DNA of 14,580 bases from an uncultured Rhodospirillales bacterium (lineage in GTDB: Bacteria > Pseudomonadota > Alphaproteobacteria > Acetobacterales > Acetobacteraceae): the NCBI GenBank assembly GCA_903928045.1, contig CAIYPH010000805.1, positions 1 to 14,580 of the forward strand, in the 5' to 3' direction. The notes beneath the pieces are model-generated. The model was given only the letters and a program-made list of their open reading frames with translations. It had not been told where the DNA came from and ran no database searches. How positions within the stretch are numbered: position 1 is the stretch's first letter; the number at the start of each line of letters is the position of its first letter. The translations under genes were made by a program, and so were the position numbers. Below, one piece after another: positions 1-6,035 of the stretch.

Positions 1-465
1 GGCTTTGTAATCCTAAATGAACCTACCGGACGGACTCTAAGCGCCGCGCCGTCTGGCGCGACCCCGATTGGCACCCTCGCCGGCGACTCATATCTGGTCA
101 CCACCGGCGGCCCGCTGCCGATGACCGGTGGCACCGTTGAAAGGGATGGCATGTACGGCGCGGTCAAACCGGTGACGGGTGAGGAGCCGGCCGATGACGG
201 GCTCTACGAGGCGGTCGAGCCCGAGCCGGTGGGACAGGGTTCGTCGCTGCTCGCGCTCGGTTACACCGAGGATCCCGAGCGCTCCTATACCGTGTTGATC
301 CGCAACGCCTCCCCTGCCAGCACGGCGGCGGTGGTGGCGTTCAGCGTGAGCGCAGCCAGCATCGCGGTTCCGGAACCGGGCTCGCTGCTGCTGTTCGGTT
401 CGGGGCTCTGCTTGCTGGGCTTGGTCGCCGCGCGCCGCCGCGCCCCGCCCGCGGGACGGGATTAG
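1..465 (+). CDS. PEP-CTERM sorting-domain protein, C-terminal part (5' end outside window)
   Basis: The frame is open from base 1 to the TAG at 463-465, so the N-terminus lies outside the window; about 154 residues are visible. The C-terminus has the three-part PEP-CTERM signal: a Val-Pro-Glu-Pro motif, a hydrophobic stretch rich in Leu and Gly, and a basic Arg-Arg-Arg cluster a few residues before the end. In known systems an exosortase recognises this tripartite tail and processes the protein at the inner membrane for export or surface attachment. The part before it is Gly/Thr/Glu-rich with no recognisable enzymatic motif, and its function is unknown. The gene ends 7 bp from the stop of the convergent minus-strand gene. 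No exosortase is in the window. The sorting signal is seen directly; the role of the mature protein is not known. Confidence 0.8.
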   Translation, partial: GFVILNEPTGRTLSAAPSGATPIGTLAGDSYLVTTGGPLPMTGGTVERDGMYGAVKPVTGEEPADDGLYEAVEPEPVGQGSSLLALGYTEDPERSYTVLIRNASPASTAAVVAFSVSAASIAVPEPGSLLLFGSGLCLLGLVAARRRAPPAGRD

Positions 466-472
466 GCAGTGC

Positions 473-1392
473 TCAGAGCATCGCCGCCGCGAGGTCTCGC
501 CGTGCCATCCTGCCGGCGGCAAGGCTGCGGCAGTTCACGATGGCGAGGCGGAAACCGCCCGGCGGCATGGCGTGCAGGCGGTTGGCGCGGCCGGGGTGGA
601 AGGTGATTTGCAGGCTGGAGATGCCGGGCCGGGCGCGGATATCGGCTTGCAAGGCGGCGGAGGGCGGGCGGTAGCGGCGGCCGTGCGGGGCGAACAGGAT
701 AACCGAGTAGCCGGTTTGAGGGTTGGTATCGGCGTGGTTCCAGCCTTGGCCGGCGTAGAGGCCGATGAGCGCCGCGACCCAGCCGGCCCCGTAGAGATCG
801 GGCCACTGGTCGGCGAAGCGCAGATGCGCCTCGATGATGCGGCCGCCGATGGTCTCGAAGTTCATCATGCCGGAGTAACCGGGCATGTTGGCGTCGATCC
901 AGGCGGCGCAATAGGCCTCGAGCGCCGGGCGGGGTTCGGCGTGGATGATCCAGCGATCGAAGGTGCCGCCGGGGCGGGGAATGCCGGTGGCGTGGCGCCA
1001 CCATACGGCGCGGCCGTGCAATACCGCGACATCGGTGCTGACGTGCGCGCCGCGGAGCAGTTCCATCCAGAAATGGCCGGGGGTGAGGGCGGTTTTATAC
1101 TGGGCGGCGGAGCGGATGATCTGGCTGCCGGTGCCCATGCCGCGCAGATTGGTGATCGGTTTGGAGAAGATGGGGAAATGGGGCGGCATGACGCCGTGCG
1201 GGGCGGCGGCGATGCCTTGCGACATCGCGACGCGCAGCTTGTCGTAGACCCAGCGATGGGCGGGGAACCACTCCCAGGCGTCGGCATCCTCGGTTGGGAT
1301 GTCGACGCCCGTGGGGCAGGGGATATCCGCGAAATCGCGCCGCCGATCGGCGGAGTGGCGAGCGCCAGCAGAAGGGCGCCGGTGTCGGTCAT
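473..1392 (-). CDS. ATP-grasp-like protein, probably frameshifted near its N-terminus
   Basis: The main body is read from the stop at 473 up to an ATG at 1225 (250 aa). It has features reminiscent of ATP-grasp enzymes: a Phe-Ser-Lys-Pro-Ile segment followed by a glycine-rich Gly-Met-Gly-Thr-Gly loop, a Glu-Leu-Leu-Arg-Gly...Asp-Val block, and near residue 130 a Asn-Phe-Glu-Thr-Ile-Gly-Gly-Arg-Ile-Ile-Glu segment in place of the family's metal-binding Glu/Asn strand. The same frame stays coding-like upstream of 1225 (Trp-rich, high GC3) but has no ATG, GTG or TTG before its stop codon at 1421. An ATG at 1392 in the next frame has an excellent GGAGG five bases upstream. Restoring one G near 1335-1338 would join the two frames into a protein of about 306 aa. 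It may be a real frameshift or a sequence error. The ATP-grasp assignment is moderate; the substrate is unknown. Confidence 0.6.
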
Positions 1393-1454
1393 GCGGCCTC
1401 CAATCCGGGCGCGAACCGTGTTACGGTCCGCGGCTGATCAGAAGGGAGGCGGCG

Positions 1455-2162
1455 ATGCGGTGGGTTCTTCTGAGTGTGGCGGTGCTGGCGGGCTGCGCCG
1501 CCCCGGCCGATCAAGGTGCCGTCGCTCGTGCTCAATCGGCTGCTGTCGAAGTGTGGGGCAATTGTGTCTTCAGCCGCGTTGTCGCTCTCACGCGCGTGTC
1601 GGGCGAGCCGGCTGACTTTATTGCGGTCACCGCTGTCAATAACTGCACGCGAGACGAGATGAGCTACTATGCCACCATTAATCCTGCCATCGTCACCTTG
1701 CCGTTTCGTGACCGCATGCACCGAATGATGATCGAAAAAGCCGTATCGTTGATTGTCGAACGCCGCGCGAATTTTCCGGAGCAATCCCCCCGTTTGCCGG
1801 TCGCTCCGGTGCCTGTGCCGACTATTCCGGCCCCCATTATGCCACTGGCGCCAGTGGCTGCCCCGTCCGCTAACGCGCGGTTCTTCGCCGTAATCCATGC
1901 CTATATTACATGCACGGTCGGCCGTGCCCGGCAGATGGTGCCGTCCGGGTCGGCGCCGTCCACTATCGCCACCGCGGCTATGGCGCTGTGTTCTGGCTCT
2001 CGCGATGAAGCAATGGGCGTCGATTACGGCAGCATGGCTGAGCGTCGAAGCTTCATGTCCGATGCCGATACCGTCGCCGCCGCACGCGCCGCCGCTGCCG
2101 TGCAGGAGGAGCGCGCAAGGCATCCCGCGCCACCCGTCAAGCCGCCCGGGCAGGACATCTGA
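1455..2162 (+). CDS. Putative lipoprotein with two similar two-cysteine modules
   Basis: I start at the ATG at 1455 because AGGGAGG (1443-1449) lies five bases upstream and the first residues form a short lipoprotein signal: a hydrophobic stretch ending in Leu-Ala-Gly-Cys, with Cys14 as the predicted lipidated residue. The product is 235 aa and is expected to be anchored to a membrane facing the periplasm. After the signal come two modules separated by a Pro/Val/Ala-rich linker (about residues 111-139). Module one has Cys37 and Cys64 followed by Arg-Asp-Glu; module two has Cys153 and Cys179 followed by Arg-Asp-Glu. The spacing is almost identical, which suggests an internal duplication with one disulfide each. 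An Ala-rich, charged tail follows. I recognise no family. It diverges from the ATP-grasp-like gene across a 62-bp gap. Confidence 0.75.
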   Translation: MRWVLLSVAVLAGCAAPADQGAVARAQSAAVEVWGNCVFSRVVALTRVSGEPADFIAVTAVNNCTRDEMSYYATINPAIVTLPFRDRMHRMMIEKAVSLIVERRANFPEQSPRLPVAPVPVPTIPAPIMPLAPVAAPSANARFFAVIHAYITCTVGRARQMVPSGSAPSTIATAAMALCSGSRDEAMGVDYGSMAERRSFMSDADTVAAARAAAAVQEERARHPAPPVKPPGQDI

Positions 2163-2167
2163 ACGCA

Positions 2168-2364
2168 TCACGCGGCACTCGCCTGCCCAGCCCGCAGGAT
2201 GACGGCAGGTTCGACTTGCAATTGTTCGGCCACCGCCTGGCATGGCGCGGCGGCACCGTCTCGCGCTTGCGCCACATGGCCACCGCGGTGCGTTTGTGGC
2301 CGAGTTTCTTGGCCGCCTCACTGGGGCCACCAAGCCGTTCAATGACTGTCTGTGCGGTAAGCAT
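2168..2364 (-). pseudogene. Cro/YdaS-like helix-turn-helix protein, frameshifted
   Basis: From the ATG at 2364 the first ~42 residues fit a small Cro/YdaS-type DNA-binding protein: a Gly-Gly-Pro-Ser-Glu-Ala-Ala-Lys-Lys-Leu-Gly segment, then Ala-Val-Ala-Met-Trp and a conserved Pro-Pro-Arg-His. Read straight on, the frame then becomes Arg/Pro/Cys-rich and ends at 2137 inside the convergent lipoprotein gene. Shifting one base near 2236-2239 gives a natural ending (Ala-Val-Ala-Glu-Gln-Leu, then Val-Ile-Leu-Arg) with a stop at 2168-2170, about 64 aa in all and clear of the lipoprotein stop at 2162. So one G seems to be missing in a G-rich run, by mutation or sequence error. It lies 39 bp downstream of the M81 gene on the same strand. 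Small HTH proteins of this type are usually transcription regulators, some of them antitoxins; its target is unknown. Confidence 0.6.
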
Positions 2365-2403
2365 ACTGCGTCCGCCAGGGATCAGCCTCGCGGATGGCCA
2401 TGG

Positions 2404-3885
2404 TCAGGCGATGGTATCGAGCGGCCAGATCGGCCGGCGGACGTGCTTGTAGGGCATGGTGCGCAGGATCATCGAGCCGAGCCCGCCGCCATCCACCGTG
2501 ATCACCTCGCGCGCGATGGGCTCGAAGGCGGCGCGGAAATGGTGGTTGGATTTCACCGCGATGGTGTCCTTGCGGGTGGGCTCGCAGCCCAGCGAGGTCA
2601 ACTGCGCGAGGTCGGTCGCCTGGCCGTTATTGGTGATCAGCGCGATATCGATGCCGCCGACGCGGATGAGGGCGGAGGGGCCGTAATCGCGCCAGACGCC
2701 GCCGCCCATGGGGCCGAAGGTCTGCATCCGCCCATCGGCGAGGGTGACGACATGCGCCTCCACCGTCAGCGGCGCGCCGCCGGCATTGGGATCATGCTTG
2801 CCGCCGATGGTGAGGCTGCCCGAGCGGCCGACGCCGAGCGCGATGGCGGCCTGCACCGCCGCGGGGTCGAAAATCGCGTAGAAGGCGGCGTTTTGCACGT
2901 CGGCGGCGATCATCGCCCGCAGCAGGTTGGTGGCGTCGCCATAATGGCCGCTGCCGGGATTGTCGGTGACATCGGCCATCACCAGCGGGCGCTCGTGCTT
3001 GCCTTCGCCGGCACGGGCATGGGCCAGCGCCTTGTCGATGGGCCAGTTGGTGACGCTGAGGTACTCCCGCGTTTTCCACGCGTAATCCATGAACTCCTCG
3101 GCGATGGCCTGGCCCGCCGGGTCCGCGCCATCGGTCGTCACCGTGACAGAGGGGCCGATGTCCTGGATATCGGCGGCGGTGAAGCCGGAGCAGACCGAGA
3201 CCACCAAAGCGCGGCCCTCGGTCTCCAGCGTCTCGCCGCGCTCGATCAATTCGCGCATCGGGCCGATCTGGGTGCGCCCGCCATTGAGGCCGCGCAGCAT
3301 CGGCCGCTTGGCGATCACCGTGCGCGGCTTGATCTTCCCCTCCATGGCGTGCTGCAACAAATCCGCCCCCTGCCAGGCGCGCTCGTAGTAGTCGACATGC
3401 GGATAGGTGCGCACGGCGATCAGCGCATTGGCGCAATCGGCCATCTGCTGGGTGATGTTGCCGTGCAGGTCGAGGGTGACGACGATGGGGACATCAGGCC
3501 CGACTTTCTCGCGCAGGCGGCGGAGGATTTCGCCCTCGCCGTCCTCGAACCCCTCGGCGACCATGGCACCGTGGAGATGCAGCAGGGCGCCGTCGATGCC
3601 GCCCTCGGCGCCCGCCAGCAGCATGCCGGTGATGGTCTCGAAGGTCTCGCGCGTGATCGTGCCGGAGGGGTTGGCGGAGGCGGCGATTGGGTGGATCAGC
3701 GACCAGCCGAATTTGTCGGCGGCCTCAAACGTGGCGCCGAACTCGGAGCGGGTGCCGCGGCGGCGGGCCGGGATCTCATTGGCGGTCAGGAAGGTGCGGC
3801 GGCGGAAGTGGTCCATCGTGGTCGGCACCACGCTGAAAGTATTGGTCTCGTGGGCGAACTCACCCGTCAGCACGCGGTATCCCAT
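2404..3885 (-). CDS. M81 family metallopeptidase (MlrC-like)
   Basis: The 493-aa product matches the MlrC/M81 family, zinc-dependent hydrolases first described in microcystin and nodularin degradation and widespread in proteobacteria that never meet these toxins. Visible blocks are His12-Glu-Thr-Asn-Thr-Phe near the N-terminus, His103 and His105 in Leu-His-Leu-His-Gly, Asp139-Leu-His-Gly-Asn, His163-Val-Asp, and a C-terminal-domain Asp-Asn-Pro-Gly-Ser-Gly segment. These are the usual metal-site and domain signatures, and the length is typical. I chose the ATG at 3885, preceded by GGAG at good spacing, over an ATG 90 bp further upstream that would add an unrelated tail. There is no signal peptide, so it is probably cytoplasmic. 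The start overlaps the end of the DUF2161 gene by 26 bp, suggesting translational coupling. The natural substrate, perhaps a small cyclic or modified peptide, cannot be read from sequence. Confidence 0.92.
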   Translation of the reverse strand: MGYRVLTGEFAHETNTFSVVPTTMDHFRRRTFLTANEIPARRRGTRSEFGATFEAADKFGWSLIHPIAASANPSGTITRETFETITGMLLAGAEGGIDGALLHLHGAMVAEGFEDGEGEILRRLREKVGPDVPIVVTLDLHGNITQQMADCANALIAVRTYPHVDYYERAWQGADLLQHAMEGKIKPRTVIAKRPMLRGLNGGRTQIGPMRELIERGETLETEGRALVVSVCSGFTAADIQDIGPSVTVTTDGADPAGQAIAEEFMDYAWKTREYLSVTNWPIDKALAHARAGEGKHERPLVMADVTDNPGSGHYGDATNLLRAMIAADVQNAAFYAIFDPAAVQAAIALGVGRSGSLTIGGKHDPNAGGAPLTVEAHVVTLADGRMQTFGPMGGGVWRDYGPSALIRVGGIDIALITNNGQATDLAQLTSLGCEPTRKDTIAVKSNHHFRAAFEPIAREVITVDGGGLGSMILRTMPYKHVRRPIWPLDTIA

Positions 3886-4549
3886 TGTCGTCTCCTGCAC
3901 GATGCTCGGGCCAGGCGCGCAGCGCGTCGTGGCCGGCCGGGGTGAGACCGTAGACTCCGCGCGCCGTTCGTTCAAACCAACCGTATACGTTCCTTGACAG
4001 GATCGAAAGCGCGTCGGGGTGGTCGGGCCGCAGGTCGCGCGGGCGCAGCGGCGCCGGGGCCAGCGCGCGGGCGATGGAAAGCGCCTGCTGGCGATAGGCG
4101 GTCATGATGCCCGTCCGCGTCGAACCGCCAGTGCTGGGGTCGCCGCGCCTGCGGGTGAATTCCTTGACGATCAGGCGGCGCGCCGGCGCATTGCGGCGCG
4201 GCGCATAGGGCGTGGGCTCCGCCAGCACCTCGACATGCCCGCTCCGCACCGTCACCGCCAACAGCCCTATGCCGAGCAGGCGGCACAGCCGGTGCGCCCG
4301 GCGATCACGATCGCGCCCCTTCTTCGTGGCCGGCACGGCGAGCCACACCTCATCGGCGGTCGTCATGCGATCAACGGCCTGCAACACCAGGTCAAAACTC
4401 AGCCCCAGCTTGAGTTCCGCGATCACCAGCAGCGGCGTCTCGCCCTCCCGCATCCCCACCACATCCGCCCCACGAATTTCGCCCTTCACGGTGAACCCGT
4501 TGGCTTCGAGGAAGCGCTTCACCGGCGCGTAGAGATCGGTCTCCGACAT
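3860..4549 (-). CDS. DUF2161 family PD-(D/E)XK-like putative phosphodiesterase
   Basis: The protein matches the DUF2161 group of predicted PD-(D/E)XK nuclease-fold proteins. From the ATG at 4549 it has 229 residues. An N-terminal alpha/beta region carries Asp29 (Gly-Ala-Asp-Val-Val-Gly) and the Glu45-Leu-Lys47 pair, the arrangement expected of the fold's D...ExK active site. A Lys/Arg-rich stretch follows (Thr-Lys-Lys-Gly-Arg-Asp-Arg-Asp). The C-terminal third looks like a winged helix (Val-Tyr-Gly-Trp-Phe-Glu-Arg then Gly-Val-Tyr-Gly-Leu-Thr), which could bind DNA. An ATG at 4609 would add 20 residues and overlap the divergent gene; 4549 fits the family's usual Met-Ser-Glu-Thr-Asp start better, though neither has a strong ribosome binding site. 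Biochemical activity is unproven for the family. The overlap with the M81 gene suggests one transcript. Confidence 0.85.
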   Translation of the reverse strand: MSETDLYAPVKRFLEANGFTVKGEIRGADVVGMREGETPLLVIAELKLGLSFDLVLQAVDRMTTADEVWLAVPATKKGRDRDRRAHRLCRLLGIGLLAVTVRSGHVEVLAEPTPYAPRRNAPARRLIVKEFTRRRGDPSTGGSTRTGIMTAYRQQALSIARALAPAPLRPRDLRPDHPDALSILSRNVYGWFERTARGVYGLTPAGHDALRAWPEHRAGDDNGIPRADG

Positions 4550-4607
4550 CGGTTGAGCATCCAAGCCGCGCAAGGTAGCGTCAACTCCATCCCAGATCGT
4601 GAGCGCC

Positions 4608-5453
4608 ATGCCCGCTAAACCCGTTTACCGCCCCAAACCCAACGCCATCGAGGCCATATTCGGCCGCCGCAAGGCAGTGATCGGGGTGATCCACTCCCTG
4701 CCGCTGCCGGGTTCGCCGGCCTATGACGGCATGGCGATGGAGGAGGTGATCGGCTTCGCCCTCGCCGAGGCCCAGCGCTACCGCGCCGGCGGCGTGGATG
4801 GGCTGATCGTCGAGAACCACGGCGACATCCCCTTCGCCAAGCCCGAAGCCCTCGGCCCGGAAACCGCCGCCGCCATGGCGGTGATGACACGCGCGGTGCG
4901 GCTGGAAAGCGGCCTGCCGGTCGGCGTGAACGTGCTCGCCAATGGCGCAATCCAGGCACTCGCGGTCGCCAAGGCCGCCGGCGCGGCCTTCGTGCGGGTC
5001 AACCAATGGGCCAACGCCTACGTCGCCAATGAGGGCTTCATGGAAGGCCCCGCCGGCGCCGCCGCCCGCTACCGCGCCTGGCTGCACGCCCGCGACGTCA
5101 AAATCTTCGCCGATGTGCACGTCAAGCACGGCGCCCACGCCATCGTCGCCGACCGCTCCATCCCCGAAATGGCACGCGACGCCGAGTTCTTCGACGCCGA
5201 CGTCGCCATCGCCACCGGCCAACGCACCGGCGACGCCGCCTCGCTCGACGAACTCGCCGAAATCGCCAACGGCACCTCGCTCCCGGTCGCGGTCGGCAGC
5301 GGCGTCACCCCCGCCAATGTCGGCGACATCCTGACCATCGCCGACGCGGTGATCGTCGCCTCCTACCTCAAACGCGACGGCGTGTGGTGGAACGAGGTCG
5401 ACCCGGCCCGACTGGCGACATTCATGGCGGAAGTCACGCGGGTGAGGGGGTAG
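4608..5453 (+). CDS. BtpA/SgcQ family TIM-barrel protein
   Basis: This 281-aa protein belongs to the BtpA/SgcQ family. BtpA is known from cyanobacteria, where it stabilises photosystem I, and SgcQ from an enterobacterial carbohydrate cluster; most members have no known reaction. Barrel-like strands are visible: Val-Ile-Gly-Val-Ile-His near residue 25, Gly-Leu-Ile-Val-Glu-Asn-His-Gly-Asp, Gly-Val-Asn-Val-Leu-Ala-Asn, Phe-Val-Arg-Val-Asn, Ile-Phe-Ala-Asp-Val-His-Val-Lys-His, and Val-Ala-Val-Gly-Ser-Gly-Val near the C-terminus, the last resembling a phosphate-binding end of a TIM barrel. A GTG at 4599 would add three residues; I prefer the ATG at 4608. It diverges from the DUF2161 gene with under 60 bp between starts, so the two may share a promoter region. 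With no photosystem genes present, a metabolic role is likelier than a photosynthetic one. Confidence 0.88.
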   Translation: MPAKPVYRPKPNAIEAIFGRRKAVIGVIHSLPLPGSPAYDGMAMEEVIGFALAEAQRYRAGGVDGLIVENHGDIPFAKPEALGPETAAAMAVMTRAVRLESGLPVGVNVLANGAIQALAVAKAAGAAFVRVNQWANAYVANEGFMEGPAGAAARYRAWLHARDVKIFADVHVKHGAHAIVADRSIPEMARDAEFFDADVAIATGQRTGDAASLDELAEIANGTSLPVAVGSGVTPANVGDILTIADAVIVASYLKRDGVWWNEVDPARLATFMAEVTRVRG

Positions 5454-5464
5454 CGAAAGGCAGG

Positions 5465-5508
5465 CAAGGGGCGCTGCCCCTTGACCCCGCTGGGGGCTAA
5501 GCCCCCAG
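5465..5508. repeat. Tandem pair of GC-rich hairpins after the btpA-like gene
   Basis: Two perfect short inverted repeats stand side by side. The first is CAAGGGGC (5465-5472), a 3-nt loop, GCCCCTTG (5476-5483). The second is CTGGGGGC (5490-5497), loop TAA, GCCCCCAG (5501-5508). They begin 12 bp after the BtpA-family stop. There is no T-run after them, so they are not textbook intrinsic terminators, but they could slow transcription or protect the 3' end. From memory, similar paired GGGGC/GCCCC elements are common between genes in this group of bacteria; that is not checked here. Confidence 0.65.
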
Positions 5509-5544
5509 ACCCGCATCCGTTTAAGAGGGTGAGAAGAAAGCGAC

Positions 5545-5582
5545 GGGGCCTACTCGGCGGTCGCTACCACGGAGTAGGCCCC
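5545..5582. terminator. Long hairpin between convergent genes, probable bidirectional terminator
   Basis: GGGGCCTACTC at 5545-5555 pairs perfectly with GAGTAGGCCCC at 5572-5582 around a 16-nt loop that can itself form a short GGT/ACC pairing. It lies between the convergent BtpA-family gene (ends 5453) and the minus-strand CMD-like gene (ends 5607). Read on the minus strand the hairpin is followed by a mildly T-rich tract (CGCTTTCTTCTC), so it best serves as terminator of the minus-strand operon and perhaps both. The lack of a strong T-run keeps confidence moderate. Confidence 0.6.
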
Positions 5583-5606
5583 CTCGCCTTGCTTTCCACT
5601 CCCGCC

Positions 5607-6035
5607 TCAGCGCATCCCGCCTTCGACCGGCTCGCGCGCCGCCGGCGGTTCGACCATGGCTTCGCAGGCCTTCATCACTTCTTGGCCGTGCATGTTCCAG
5701 GTGTTGATGCCGCCGACCATGATCACCTGCACGAGCCCGTCCGCGAGTTCCGGCAGGGTCAGGCCGAGCTTCATCGCGTTGCCGGCGTGGGAGAGGGCGC
5801 CCTTGAGATCTCCGCGCAGCACGTCGAGCAGGACGTAGATGAACTCCTTGGTCTTGAGGTCGAGACCCCCCTCGGCGCTGCTGTCCTTCATCAGGGCGCT
5901 GCGGATGAGGCCGTAGCCGGCGAAGGCCGCCGGCGCGTGCTTGGCGAGCAGCTGGAAACTATCGGGCACGCGGCCGGAGGTGGCGGTGAAGTTGGCGATA
6001 CCGGCTTCGGTCGCCTGCTTGAGCAGATCGGTCAT
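5607..6035 (-). CDS. Carboxymuconolactone decarboxylase family protein
   Basis: From the ATG at 6035 the product is 142 aa, mostly helical, with the CMD/AhpD-like core: Lys-Glu-Phe-Ile-Tyr near residue 63-67, then Gly-Ala-Leu-Ser-His83-Ala-Gly-Asn-Ala, then Glu-Leu-Ala-Asp-Gly-Leu-Val-Gln and a Gly-Gly segment. AhpD-type members carry a redox Cys-X-X-Cys in the middle helix; here that site has no cysteine, so a thiol peroxidase role is unlikely and it sits closer to decarboxylase-type or uncharacterised members. The start overlaps the stop of the upstream PLP-enzyme gene as TGATG, strong evidence for translational coupling. An in-frame ATG at 6047 would add four residues. The C-terminus is Pro/Glu-rich. 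Its role beside a cysteine-synthase-like enzyme is unknown. Confidence 0.83.
   Translation of the reverse strand: MTDLLKQATEAGIANFTATSGRVPDSFQLLAKHAPAAFAGYGLIRSALMKDSSAEGGLDLKTKEFIYVLLDVLRGDLKGALSHAGNAMKLGLTLPELADGLVQVIMVGGINTWNMHGQEVMKACEAMVEPPAAREPVEGGMR

Noticed and set aside
572..1615. 347-codon plus-strand frame over the ATP-grasp-like and lipoprotein starts
   Set aside because: It covers two better-supported genes and has no start signal or recognisable domain.
2242..3945. 567-codon plus-strand open frame opposite the M81 gene
   Set aside because: It is the antisense of a clear MlrC-like gene; its protein is rich in Asp, Gly, Ala and His with no family match visible, as antisense frames in GC-rich DNA are.
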